A model generated the notes under the pieces. The model was not told the origin of the DNA, ran no database searches, and saw only the letters and a program-made list of their open reading frames with translations. From Spirochaetaceae bacterium (GTDB taxonomy: Bacteria; Spirochaetota; Spirochaetia; UBA9216), in the NCBI GenBank assembly GCA_028527945.1, contig JAQQAK010000219.1:1-13788 (forward strand): a DNA stretch of 13,788 bases. The letters are read 5' to 3'. The position numbers were made by a program, and so were the translations under genes. This document shows positions 1 to 7,314 of the stretch, one piece after another; within the stretch, counting starts at the first letter, position 1, and each line of letters starts with the position of its first letter.

Positions 1-214
1 GAATTCCCCAATCAATTCTATCTATATAAATAGGCTTCAAACGTCCTATTCCGTGCGAATCTATTCCGCGTTTATCTGATTCGATAAGTACGTCTGAAAC
101 AATCTTTGCGTCATCTTCAGGAATACCGCTTTTAACAAGACAGTCTTTCATGAAGCTTTCAAGAACTTCAAATTCTATCCATTCACATTCTTTATACTGA
201 TCCTGATACGCCAT
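1..214 (-). CDS. Malate/L-lactate dehydrogenase (Ldh_2 family), N-terminal fragment
   Basis: Partial gene cut by the left window edge; 71 codons are visible out of the roughly 330-350 usual for the family. The start is the ATG at 214, preceded by AAGGAG with a 6-nt spacer. The translation begins MAYQDQYKECEWIEFEVLES and runs into RGIDSHGIGRLKPIYID (about residues 49-65), which matches the conserved N-terminal (D/E)xRGxxSHG block of the Ldh_2 family. These NAD(P)-dependent cytoplasmic enzymes oxidise malate, L-lactate, ureidoglycolate or related 2-hydroxyacids and are unrelated to the classical Rossmann-fold MDH/LDH. Substrate cannot be assigned from this piece. It lies 67 nt downstream of the DeoR-type gene on the same strand, so that regulator may control it. 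A dyad at 238-257 sits in the gap. Confidence 0.85.
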   Translation of the reverse strand, partial: MAYQDQYKECEWIEFEVLESFMKDCLVKSGIPEDDAKIVSDVLIESDKRGIDSHGIGRLKPIYIDRIDWGI

Positions 215-237
215 ATCTAACTCCTTCTATATATTTT

Positions 238-257
238 TCTGTCATTTTTTTGACAGA
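238..257. repeat. Short dyad upstream of the Ldh_2-type gene
   Basis: Perfect 7-bp inverted repeat TCTGTCA / TGACAGA with a 6-nt T/A loop, in the 67-nt gap between the DeoR-type gene and the dehydrogenase start. A weak -35-like TTGGCA (minus strand, 268-263) lies just upstream. No T-run follows the stem on the minus strand, so it does not look like a terminator. It could be an operator or a 5'-UTR hairpin; its function is not shown. Confidence 0.4.
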
Positions 258-281
258 TTAAATGCCAATTAATATACTCTT

Positions 282-1064
282 TCATTTTTCTGCTTTTATT
301 ATTTTTATCCCTGACTTCACAAAATCAGGTCTATAAGTTTCATCAAAATTACTGTCAGTTACCAGATAATCAATTTTTTCAAGAGAAGCTGTATAAAAAG
401 TGGAAACAAGCCCGACCTTTGAGCTGTCTGCCGCAACAATAACATCGCCAAGAGTGTGTTCTATCATTTTCCTTGTGATAGCAGCCTCTTCTTCAACAGG
501 AGATGTAATTCCATTTTTTAAACTGATCCCGTCAGCGCCAATAAATGTTTTAGAAACATTTAGTTTTTCGATTAATGAATAAGCAAAATTACCAACAGTA
601 CAACCAGAATTAAATCTGTACAGACCACCGACAAAAATAAGCTCACAATCTAATGGAGCATCAATATTTTGTACCGCAGTAATATTATTTGTAATAATTC
701 TGATTTTAGGAATATTAAAAAGATGCTTTATTATTTGATAAGTTGTAGAGCCGCTGTTAACAAAAACAGTTTCGCCATGTTCAACAAGTTTTGAGGCAGC
801 AGAACCAATTGCGGCTTTAACCTCATGATTTTGCATATTCTTTTCTATATAAGAAGATTCAGTTTTTATTTGATGCGAATATATAGCGCCGCCATGAGTT
901 CTCTCAATTTCACCTTCGGTTTCAAGAATATCAAGATCCCGTCTTATAGTAATTACTGAGACATCAAATTTATCAGATAATTCCTCAACGCTTGCGAATC
1001 CCTTTTCTTTTACTTCTGAAAGAATACCCGCGCGCCGACCTGCCGGAATAAGCCCTACTGACAC
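282..1064 (-). CDS. DeoR/GlpR-family transcriptional regulator
   Basis: A 260-aa protein of typical DeoR size. Residues about 8-60 form the DeoR winged helix-turn-helix (RRAGILSEVKEKG, then VSVITIRRDLDILETEGEIE, then RTHGGA). Residues about 75-235 form the DeoRC sensor domain of the ISOCOT fold, with the phosphosugar-binding loop VNSGSTTYQI and the downstream motifs ITNN, FVGG and IGADGIS. Such proteins usually repress a sugar or sugar-alcohol operon and are released by a phosphorylated intermediate; the ligand here is unknown. The start is GTG at 1064, chosen because TGGAG lies 6 nt upstream and the next residues (SVGLIPAGRR) lead directly into the HTH. The Ldh_2-type gene follows on the same strand and is the likeliest target. 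Autoregulation through the dyads at 1108-1191 is possible but unproven. Confidence 0.93.
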   Translation of the reverse strand: MSVGLIPAGRRAGILSEVKEKGFASVEELSDKFDVSVITIRRDLDILETEGEIERTHGGAIYSHQIKTESSYIEKNMQNHEVKAAIGSAASKLVEHGETVFVNSGSTTYQIIKHLFNIPKIRIITNNITAVQNIDAPLDCELIFVGGLYRFNSGCTVGNFAYSLIEKLNVSKTFIGADGISLKNGITSPVEEEAAITRKMIEHTLGDVIVAADSSKVGLVSTFYTASLEKIDYLVTDSNFDETYRPDFVKSGIKIIKAEK

Positions 1065-1107
1065 CTAAAACTCCAATGAAAGATTCTGCTACAAAAAGCA
1101 GTTTTTA

Positions 1108-1146
1108 GAGCCTTTTTAAAATTCCGATTGGGTTTTAAAAAGCCTC
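1108..1146. repeat. Imperfect 14-bp inverted repeat upstream of the DeoR-type gene
   Basis: Arms at 1108-1121 (GAGCCTTTTTAAAA) and 1133-1146 (TTTTAAAAAGCCTC) are inverted repeats matching at 13 of 14 positions, with an 11-nt loop. It abuts the larger palindrome at 1147-1191. On the minus strand it lies 44-82 nt upstream of the GTG start of the DeoR-type gene. It may be an operator or part of a composite terminator for the fumarase run. Confidence 0.5.
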
Positions 1147-1191
1147 TATATAATGAAAGTTTTAGAAGTTATCTAAAACTTTCATTATATA
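1147..1191. repeat. Perfect 20-bp inverted repeat between fumarase and DeoR-type gene
   Basis: Left arm 1147-1166 (TATATAATGAAAGTTTTAGA), 5-nt spacer 1167-1171, right arm 1172-1191, the exact reverse complement. Each arm contains a TATAAT hexamer reading inward. The element lies 58 nt beyond the fumarase stop and 83 nt before the DeoR-type start. As RNA it would form a long AU-rich hairpin; on the minus strand a T5 run occurs 5 nt past the stem, within GAGGCTTTTT. It may therefore be a terminator for the fumarase transcript, an operator for the regulator, or both. Confidence 0.6.
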
Positions 1192-1249
1192 AAAAATACT
1201 AACAGAGCAACGATTGTTTGTAAAGCTTTTTGTTTACTTTATGAATGTT

Positions 1250-2875
1250 TTATGATTGTTTTTGTTCGTTAATGATTTTATAAAAATCATTACCCTTATC
1301 ATCAACAACCAAAAAAGCGGGAAAGTTTTTAACTCTTATCTTATAGATGGCTTCCATTCCAAGTTCAGGATATTCAAGAAGCTCTACTTCACTTATACAA
1401 TCACGGCCAACAATTGCAGCCGCGCCACCTATTGTCCCCAGAAAAAAACCTCCGTATTCCATACATGAATCTACAACGATCTGAGAACGATTACCTTTAG
1501 CAAGCATAACAAGCGAAGCGCCAGCCTTTTGAAAATCCGGAACATAAGGATCCATTCGAGAAGCCGTTGTCGGACCGAAAGATCCAGAAGCTCGACCGTC
1601 CGGAGTTTTTGCCGGCCCCGCATAATATATGATATGATCTTTAAAATATTGAGGAAGCCCCTCTCCAGAAGAAAGTCTCTCATTTAATTTGTTATGAGCA
1701 ATATCTCTCGCAACAATTATATTTCCGGACAACATAACTCTGGTACCAACAGACAAACCGCTTAAAATGAGCCTTAAATTATTAAGCCCCTCATCAAGAT
1801 CAATTTGTACAGTTCTGACAGAAGACAATTTTTGAGTTTTTTGAATAAATCGAGCCGGATTTGTCTCAAGTTTTTCGAGAAAAAGCCCCTCTTCTGTAAT
1901 TTTAGCCTTTATATTTCGATCAGCACTACAGCTGACACCAAGGCCGACAGGACAGGAAGCTCCATGCCGAGGAAGACGTATAACTCGAACATCATGACAA
2001 AAATATTTACCGCCAAATTGCGCGCCTATGCCAAGATTTTTTGTCATATCCAAAAGCTCAGCTTCAAAGTTTTTATCCCTAAAAGCCCTGCCGCAGCCAT
2101 TACCTGACTCTGGCAGATCATCATAATACTTAGCAGAAGCAAGCTTCACTGTCTTAAGATTCATTTCAGGAGAGGTTCCGCCTATAACAACAGCAAGATG
2201 ATAAGGTGGACAGGCCGAGGTTCCAATGGATGCGATTTTTTCTTTTAGAAAAGGCATAAGTTTTTCAGGAGTCAATAAAGCTTTAGTTTCCTGAAATAAA
2301 AATGTTTTATTAGAAGAACCTCCGCCTTTTGTTACAAAAAGGAACTCATAACGGCTTCCGTTAACAGCAGAGATATCAATCTGAGCTGGAAGATTATTCT
2401 TTGTATTTACTTCTTCATACATGGAAATAGGAGCAGTTTGGGAATATCTTAAATTAGCGTCCTGATATGCCTGCCAAATACCTTCAGATATAGCTGCCGC
2501 ATCATTAATCCCTGTATAGATATTTTGGCCTTTTTTAGCCATTACAATTGCGGTACCAGTATCCTGGCAGCCAGGATATTCCATTTCAGCTGCGATAGAA
2601 GCATTTTTAAGCAGTGTTTCTGCGACATATTTATCATTGTCTGACGAATCTTCTGCCGTAATAATTTTGGAAAGACACTCAAGATGAGACCGTCTTTGAA
2701 GGTGGGAGACATCTATAATTGCCTGATACGCTATTTTTGAGAGAGCTTCTCTTGAAACCTCAACAAAACAACGGTCTCCGACATTACTTACTTTAATATG
2801 CTCGCTTCCAAGAAAACGATATTCAGTTTTATCTTCTGTTAGTTCAAAAATATCTTGATATTCAAAATTACTCAT
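1250..2875 (-). CDS. fumA: Class I fumarate hydratase (single-chain, [4Fe-4S])
   Basis: A 541-aa protein, close to the 548 aa of E. coli FumA, that interconverts fumarate and L-malate in the cytoplasm. The alpha domain (about 1-330) carries the three cluster cysteines in the expected motifs: C103 in PGCQDTGT, C222 in GTSACPPYHLAVVIGG and C316 in GASCPVGLGVSCSADR. Each is offset by two residues from E. coli FumA C105/C224/C318. The beta domain (about 335-535) has YYAGPAKTPDGRASGSFGPT and KGNRSQIVVDSC. The cluster is oxygen- and superoxide-labile, which fits the superoxide reductase elsewhere in the window. The start is the ATG at 2875; only a weak ribosome-binding site is visible. It is the last gene of a four-gene minus-strand run, 17 nt after the alpha/beta-hydrolase. 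Some family members act on tartrate or mesaconate, but this length and domain order favour fumarase. Confidence 0.95.
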   Translation of the reverse strand: MSNFEYQDIFELTEDKTEYRFLGSEHIKVSNVGDRCFVEVSREALSKIAYQAIIDVSHLQRRSHLECLSKIITAEDSSDNDKYVAETLLKNASIAAEMEYPGCQDTGTAIVMAKKGQNIYTGINDAAAISEGIWQAYQDANLRYSQTAPISMYEEVNTKNNLPAQIDISAVNGSRYEFLFVTKGGGSSNKTFLFQETKALLTPEKLMPFLKEKIASIGTSACPPYHLAVVIGGTSPEMNLKTVKLASAKYYDDLPESGNGCGRAFRDKNFEAELLDMTKNLGIGAQFGGKYFCHDVRVIRLPRHGASCPVGLGVSCSADRNIKAKITEEGLFLEKLETNPARFIQKTQKLSSVRTVQIDLDEGLNNLRLILSGLSVGTRVMLSGNIIVARDIAHNKLNERLSSGEGLPQYFKDHIIYYAGPAKTPDGRASGSFGPTTASRMDPYVPDFQKAGASLVMLAKGNRSQIVVDSCMEYGGFFLGTIGGAAAIVGRDCISEVELLEYPELGMEAIYKIRVKNFPAFLVVDDKGNDFYKIINEQKQS

Positions 2876-2892
2876 TCATTATTTTAACATTT

Positions 2893-3663
2893 TTATAATA
2901 GAAAGTCTGTCACAAGACGTGTAAATTCCTCAGGCTTCTCATAAGACACCCAGTGCCCTGAGCCTTCTACAACAGAAACCTTGTATGAGGGAAAAAGTTC
3001 TTTCATACTCATAAGATAAGAGTTCTTAATAAAATCAGAATCACTACCCTTAATGAAAAGTACTGCTCCATCAAATACTCGAGCCGCTTGTAAAGCTTCA
3101 CCTACGTTTGTAAAATTCTCTATTATAGAATCAAGATTTACCCGCCAGTAAAAGTCCCCATCAGAAGTCTTTCGAAGATTTGTTAAAAGAAAAGAGACAA
3201 CAACTTCATCCTGCAAATATTGTTTTAGTTGAAACTCTACATTACTTCGTTTTTCAACCTTTGAAACATCAACTTTCTTTAAAGCAGTAATGTAATCAGG
3301 CAGCGCCCATTCATAAGCAACAGGAGCTATATCAATTACAAGTAATTTATCCACACGATTTGGAGCTTCAAGAGCTATTTCCATAGCAACCTTACCACCA
3401 AGAGAATGCCCTACTAAAGAAAACACCTCAATACCAAGGCTATCTGCAAGAGCTGTAACATCCTCAGCCATGAGAGGATAGGTCATTTTATCACGATGCG
3501 GCGATAAGCCATGATTACGTAAATCTACAGCAATACAATGAAGGCCGCCTCTGGAGAGCTTTTTACATAAAGTGTTCCAATTAGATGAGCTGCCCAAGAG
3601 ACCATGAAGAAAAAATACAGTAGGATCTTTGGGCAGGCCATATTCTTTATATTGGAGAATCAT
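2893..3663 (-). CDS. Alpha/beta-hydrolase, YbfF/ABHD11-like esterase
   Basis: A 256-aa cytoplasmic alpha/beta-hydrolase. Visible elements are the oxyanion HG of FFLHGLLGSSSNW (residues 17-29), the block VDLRNHGLSPH (47-56) typical of YbfF/ABHD11 esterases, the nucleophile elbow VGHSLGG with S87, a likely catalytic acid D111 in VIDIAPV, and the catalytic histidine H237 in GSGHWVSYEKP. The family hydrolyses small acyl esters or acyl-thioesters; the physiological substrate is unknown. The ATG at 3663 overlaps the stop of the HAD gene by 4 nt, which implies translational coupling, and the fumarase follows 17 nt downstream. A DHxxD/haloalkane-dehalogenase-like role is less likely because the YbfF signature is well kept. 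Confidence 0.9.
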   Translation of the reverse strand: MILQYKEYGLPKDPTVFFLHGLLGSSSNWNTLCKKLSRGGLHCIAVDLRNHGLSPHRDKMTYPLMAEDVTALADSLGIEVFSLVGHSLGGKVAMEIALEAPNRVDKLLVIDIAPVAYEWALPDYITALKKVDVSKVEKRSNVEFQLKQYLQDEVVVSFLLTNLRKTSDGDFYWRVNLDSIIENFTNVGEALQAARVFDGAVLFIKGSDSDFIKNSYLMSMKELFPSYKVSVVEGSGHWVSYEKPEEFTRLVTDFLL

Positions 3664-4460
3664 TTTGCAGAATCAGCCTTCTTTTTGATAACAGGGATAT
3701 CACAAACCCCATTGAGAATGTATCCGGGTCTATACGCAAAACGTTTCATTTCTTTCTCATCAGTGACACCACTTAAGACCAGAACAGTTTCAATCTCAGA
3801 TTCAATTCCGGAAATAATATCAGTATCCATACGATCCCCAACAATTACTGTATCTTCACGCCTGGTTTCAAGCCGTTTCAATGCCTGCCTCATCATTAGA
3901 GGATTCGGTTTACCGATATAATATGCTTTATTTCCTGTAGCAAGCTCTATAGGAGCCATAAGCGCGCCTGTTGCTGGAGAAATACCATTCTCTATGGGCC
4001 CTGTCAAATCAGGGTTTGTTCCAACAAGCTTGGCTCCGCCTATCACAAGGTTTACAGCATGCTCAAGCATATCCATATTATAAGTTTTAGATTCTCCAAC
4101 AACTACATAATCAGGATTAACATCGTTCATGCTTATCCCCTCATTATAAAGGGCATTAATTAAGCCTGCTTCGCCAATAACAAAGGCAGTACATCCCGGG
4201 TTCTGGCCAGCGAGAAAGCCAGCAGTGGCCAGAGCACTTGTATAAAAATGATCTTTTTCTACTTCTACCCCCAAACGGGATAGCTTTTGCTGAAGCTCAA
4301 GCGGTGAACGCTGACTGCTGTTTGTTAAAAAAAGGAATTTCTTTTCCTCATCCCTAAGCCATGAGACAAATTCCTTAACTCCCGGAAGAAGTTTATTTCC
4401 ATGATATATTACACCATCCATGTCACAGATGAATGCTTTTTTTGCTCTAAGTCTTTTCAT
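3660..4460 (-). CDS. HAD-IIA family phosphatase (NagD-like)
   Basis: A 266-aa HAD-superfamily phosphatase of subfamily IIA, the usual size. Motif I is DMDGVIYHG, with nucleophile D13 and acid/base D15. Motif II is LTNSS with T46. Motif III is the lysine of YIGKPNP (K184). Motif IV is VIVGDRMDTDI, with the Mg2+-binding D209 and D214. The C2-type cap lies between about residues 85 and 175. NagD-like enzymes dephosphorylate nucleotides, glycerol phosphate, pyridoxal phosphate or damaged glycolytic metabolites such as 2-phosphoglycolate; the sequence does not decide between them. The start is the ATG at 4460, 7 nt after the methyltransferase stop. No strong ribosome-binding site is seen, consistent with coupled translation. 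The gene ends in a 4-nt overlap with the hydrolase. Confidence 0.93.
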   Translation of the reverse strand: MKRLRAKKAFICDMDGVIYHGNKLLPGVKEFVSWLRDEEKKFLFLTNSSQRSPLELQQKLSRLGVEVEKDHFYTSALATAGFLAGQNPGCTAFVIGEAGLINALYNEGISMNDVNPDYVVVGESKTYNMDMLEHAVNLVIGGAKLVGTNPDLTGPIENGISPATGALMAPIELATGNKAYYIGKPNPLMMRQALKRLETRREDTVIVGDRMDTDIISGIESEIETVLVLSGVTDEKEMKRFAYRPGYILNGVCDIPVIKKKADSAK

Positions 4461-4467
4461 AACCGAA

Positions 4468-5094
4468 TTATAATTTAATACTTACAGTTAATCCACAACC
4501 AACGGGTAATATTGCGGTTAGAAGTTCATTATTGTTAAAAACAGTATTATTATATGAATCTGTATACAAACCAAGATTAGGCCGAACATCATCATTAACC
4601 TTAAATAGCGTATCATCAGCAATAATAACTCCACCAGGATTACTGAGAGAAACAACTTTCTCAAACAGTAAAGGATAAAGATACTTACCACAATCCTGAA
4701 AAATAACATCAAAGCCGGGAGATAGTTTCTCGATTTCTTCTTCAGCATCTCCGAGAACAGGCGTCACATAATCAATAACACCAGCTGACTCAAAATTCTT
4801 GACAGCTTCTTTGTGAAGGCGCTCTTTAGAATCAATTGTAACAAGATGTCCGCCAGTTCGTTTTAAAGCTGCTATAATCCACATAGCTGAATAGCCATTA
4901 CTGGTTCCTAGCTCCAAAACACGCTTTGCTCCAGTAAGAGTAACAATCAATTCCAGAAATCTGCCAATCTCAGGTTCAACCATTGGCTGAATGTCATTTC
5001 TTTTGCTGTTTGCACTTTCAAGACTATTCATAATATCTATAGGTCTTGATATAAATTTCCTTAGGTATGAAAGAGTTTTTTCATTATTATTCAC
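4468..5094 (-). CDS. SAM-dependent O-methyltransferase (family 3, CCoAOMT-like)
   Basis: A 208-aa protein of the Methyltransf_3/TrmR-like family. The SAM-binding motif I is RVLELGTSNGYSAMW (residues 58-72). The acidic ribose contact is D88 in VTIDSKE, GDA lies at 115-117, FDVIFQDCGK (128-137) fills the place of the usual FDxxFIDaxK, and IIADD at 157-161 fits the metal-binding aspartate region. Relatives methylate catechol-like small molecules or tRNA 5-hydroxyuridine (TrmR); this protein's substrate is not evident. The start is GTG at 5094; no in-frame ATG lies upstream and the next Met is residue 22, inside the N-terminal helix region. No clear Shine-Dalgarno is visible. It is the first gene of the minus-strand run and is divergent from the patatin gene across only 48 nt, so promoters for both must lie in that gap. 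Confidence 0.88.
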   Translation of the reverse strand: MNNNEKTLSYLRKFISRPIDIMNSLESANSKRNDIQPMVEPEIGRFLELIVTLTGAKRVLELGTSNGYSAMWIIAALKRTGGHLVTIDSKERLHKEAVKNFESAGVIDYVTPVLGDAEEEIEKLSPGFDVIFQDCGKYLYPLLFEKVVSLSNPGGVIIADDTLFKVNDDVRPNLGLYTDSYNNTVFNNNELLTAILPVGCGLTVSIKL

Positions 5095-5142
5095 AAATAA
5101 AATCTATAGAAAAAAAACTGTTTTGAGAATAGTATAGCTTAT

Positions 5143-6003
5143 ATGAAAAACAGCAAAACCGGATTAATTCTTGAAGGCGGTGGAATGAGAGGAGCTTTTA
5201 CATCTGGAGTTCTTGATGCCTTACTAAAACATGAGATGTCTTTTGACAATGTGTACGGTGTCTCTGCCGGAGCCAGTACAGGAGTAAGCTTTATATCACG
5301 CCAATTTGAACGTAATAAAAAAGTCTTTGTTGAAGGTGTTGATAATTATAAATATTTCAGCTTTAAAAGCTTTATTAAAAACAAAAACTTTCTTAATACT
5401 GAATTACTTTTCGATACATATCCAAACAATCTTATTCCTTTTGATTATGAAGCTTTCAAAAACTCTCCTACAAAATTTTTTGCAGTAACTACCGACTGTA
5501 TAACAGGAAAAGCAGCATTCTTTGAAAAAAGCTCATCAGACGCTAAAAACTTTATAATGAATATTTTACCGGCATCTAACAGCCTTCCATTCATTTCACC
5601 TCCTGTAAAAATTGATAACAGCTTTCATCTTGACGGAGGCCTAAGTTGTTCTATACCAATAGAAAAATCACTTAATGACGGCTGTGACAAAAATTTAATT
5701 GTACTGACAAGAGAAGCTGGTTATATCAAAACAAAATCAAAACTAACTCGATTAACCAAATCTTTGTATAAGAAATGGCCTAACCTTTGCCAATCTATTG
5801 AAAACCGACCATTTGAATACAATCAGGAAACAAAAAAATGTAACACGGAAATGAACAAAGGAAACGCTGTTATAATACAACCCAAAGATACCTTTGATGT
5901 AGGCAGAGCAGAATCTGATTCAACAAAACTTCGTAAATTGTATAACCATGGATTTGAACTTGTTGAAGAAAAAATTGAAGAAATTAGAAAAATCACTCAA
6001 TAA
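5143..6003 (+). CDS. Patatin-like phospholipase (YjjU family)
   Basis: A 286-aa patatin-fold lipid acyl hydrolase. It has the oxyanion loop EGGGMRGAFTSGVLDAL (11-27), the nucleophile elbow GVSAG with S41, and the catalytic Asp in HLDGGLSCSIP (D164), so the Ser-Asp dyad is intact. Length and the order GGGMRG, GVSAGA, SLPF, DGG match the YjjU group. There is no signal peptide, so it is probably cytoplasmic or peripherally membrane-bound. The start is the ATG at 5143; upstream there is only a weak ribosome-binding site. It is alone on this strand, divergent from the methyltransferase and convergent with the EamA transporter. Its last codons form one arm of the terminator at 5988-6035. Confidence 0.92.
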   Translation: MKNSKTGLILEGGGMRGAFTSGVLDALLKHEMSFDNVYGVSAGASTGVSFISRQFERNKKVFVEGVDNYKYFSFKSFIKNKNFLNTELLFDTYPNNLIPFDYEAFKNSPTKFFAVTTDCITGKAAFFEKSSSDAKNFIMNILPASNSLPFISPPVKIDNSFHLDGGLSCSIPIEKSLNDGCDKNLIVLTREAGYIKTKSKLTRLTKSLYKKWPNLCQSIENRPFEYNQETKKCNTEMNKGNAVIIQPKDTFDVGRAESDSTKLRKLYNHGFELVEEKIEEIRKITQ

Positions 6004-6035
6004 ATAGAAGAGACTTCAAAAGCTGAGTGATTTTT
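5988..6035. terminator. Probable bidirectional intrinsic terminator
   Basis: Perfect 12-bp inverted repeat: AAAAATCACTCA at 5988-5999 and TGAGTGATTTTT at 6024-6035. The 24-nt loop contains a small inner GAAG/CTTC stem. Both strands have a T5 run at the 3' end of the stem, so it can stop transcription of the plus-strand patatin gene and of the convergent transporter. The left arm lies inside the patatin coding sequence. Confidence 0.7.
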
Positions 6036-6038
6036 ATA

Positions 6039-6962
6039 TTAAGTTTGACCTTCAGCCCTGACAACAATAAGGCTACCGCTCAAAAGAACTATTGCCCCCG
6101 CAATCTGAACAGGCAGAAGTCTTTCTCCCAAAAATAAAAAGGATATTACTGCCGTAATTACAGGTATTAATAAACCAAGACTTGAATTAAGAGCAATTCC
6201 AAGCCCCTTGATAGACTGGTAATAGAATGAATAACCGAGACCAATCCCAATAATACCTGAAACAATAGTTAGTAGCCAAATTTTTACAGGAATACAAGCC
6301 TGTAAAAGAGCTGGACCTTTATCAAAAAGAATACTAATTAAAAATATGGGAATAACAAGTGTAAAAACTATACTTGATGTAACCGCAGAAGGAACATCCG
6401 TAAACCATAACTTTATCATAAGGCTAAAACCTGCCCAAGCAAGAGAGCTGATAAAAACAAATAACAGCCCCATAACTGGAGAATCCCCGGCAAAGTCTTT
6501 AACACCTGACAATTCAGGCAAAGACGTTATAACAACACCTGCGACTGCCATTAGAAGACCTGCCATAAAAGCAGGTTTACGAATAAGACTACGCTCTGCC
6601 GGAATAAAAATATAAGCCAGTGTAGTTGAAAAAATTATAGTAGATTCTTCTACGATAGTTACCAACCCAGGCATTAATAGATAAACGCCCTTTATTAAAA
6701 AAATTTGATGACAAAAATTACATACAGCAACCAAAAACAATTTAGGTAAAGAATATGAAATACTTTTAAGACTATTCCAGGCTGTCCGCCCCCCAATAGT
6801 GAGAAGAGTAAAGCTCCACATAATTACTATAGCCACTGCAAAACGAAAAAAATTCTGAAATGAGACAGAAAAATAGTCCTTAATATAACGAACAAGAACA
6901 GGACTCACAGACCAGCATAACATTGATGCAAAACAATATATAAAGGCTATATTACGCTTCAT
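6039..6962 (-). CDS. EamA/DMT-family transporter, ten predicted TM segments
   Basis: A 307-aa, highly hydrophobic inner-membrane protein with two tandem EamA halves (about residues 6-140 and 155-302), the expected size for the drug/metabolite transporter superfamily. The first half opens with FIYCFASMLCWSVSPVLVRY. The second half ends with the characteristic LGLLIPVITAVISFLFLGERLLPVQ, here given only in part: IPVITAVISFLFLGERL, followed by the last helix GAIVLLSGSLIVV. Family members export amino acids, metabolites or toxic analogues; the substrate is not deducible. The start is the ATG at 6962, with no strong ribosome-binding site. It is a single gene flanked by the shared terminator on its 3' side and by a 352-nt gene-free region on its 5' side. 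Confidence 0.92.
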   Translation of the reverse strand: MKRNIAFIYCFASMLCWSVSPVLVRYIKDYFSVSFQNFFRFAVAIVIMWSFTLLTIGGRTAWNSLKSISYSLPKLFLVAVCNFCHQIFLIKGVYLLMPGLVTIVEESTIIFSTTLAYIFIPAERSLIRKPAFMAGLLMAVAGVVITSLPELSGVKDFAGDSPVMGLLFVFISSLAWAGFSLMIKLWFTDVPSAVTSSIVFTLVIPIFLISILFDKGPALLQACIPVKIWLLTIVSGIIGIGLGYSFYYQSIKGLGIALNSSLGLLIPVITAVISFLFLGERLLPVQIAGAIVLLSGSLIVVRAEGQT

Positions 6963-7004
6963 GAAGGAATACTATTTTATTCATTCTGTAATTGCTATAA
7001 GTAA

Positions 7005-7031
7005 ATTCTATTATTAGATTATTAATAGAAT
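7005..7031. repeat. 9-bp dyad upstream of the EamA transporter
   Basis: Perfect inverted repeat ATTCTATTA (7005-7013) / TAATAGAAT (7023-7031) with a 9-nt spacer, 43 nt upstream of the transporter start. The size and placement suit an operator, but the region is so AT-rich that chance is a real alternative. Confidence 0.35.
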
Positions 7032-7085
7032 AAAATTAGAGAGTAGTAATGTTTTTTTAGCAGACTTTTTTTGCATCAAGAGAAA

Positions 7086-7129
7086 AAACTCTACAAAAAA
7101 CTTTGCACTATAGAGTTTCTTTAAAACTC
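7086..7129. other. Three mutually complementary arms (alternative hairpins)
   Basis: AAACTCTA at 7086-7093 pairs perfectly with TAGAGTTT at 7111-7118. The same second arm (GAGTTT, 7113-7118) also pairs with AAACTC at 7124-7129 across a 5-nt loop. The two hairpins exclude each other, an arrangement seen in attenuators. No typical U-run directly follows the second hairpin, so a regulatory role is only a possibility. Confidence 0.3.
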
Positions 7130-7301
7130 AGATTGTTCTTTAGAGACTTTGTTTTTTAAACATGAGGTAATTATAATTATTAAAACAAATTATGAAGTTT
7201 TATTCATTAAAATTAAGGTTGAAATTTTAAAACACGCTAAGTTTTTAAACTCCCTCTATAACAAAAAAATAATAAATGTCATAATGATTTGATAATTTTA
7301 C

Positions 7302-7306
7302 AGGAG
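7302..7306 (+). promoter_or_regulatory. Shine-Dalgarno AGGAG in front of a non-canonical start
   Basis: AGGAG with an 8-nt A-rich spacer leads to ATA at 7315, in frame with the phosphatase-fold gene. No ATG, GTG or TTG occurs in this frame between the stop at 7285-7287 and the ATG at 7477. The position of the site argues that translation begins at or near 7315. Confidence 0.55.
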
Positions 7307-7314
7307 ATAAAAAA

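Larger units (their letters stand above)
6963..7314. other. Gene-free AT-rich intergenic region with dyads
   Basis: 352 nt between the divergently oriented transporter and the phosphatase-fold gene. No convincing reading frame is present on either strand. It contains a 9-bp dyad (7005-7031), a set of three complementary arms (7086-7129) and, at its right end, the Shine-Dalgarno AGGAG at 7302-7306. It must hold the promoters of both flanking genes, but no -35/-10 pair stands out against the AT-rich background. Confidence 0.6.

Noticed and set aside
1805..2107. A 100-codon open frame on the plus strand inside the fumarase gene
   Set aside because: It is antisense to conserved catalytic blocks of the fumarase, has no ribosome-binding site and gives a low-complexity Ser/Lys/Phe-rich product. 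The same applies to other overlapping frames, such as 1256-1468 and 3604-3921 on the plus strand.
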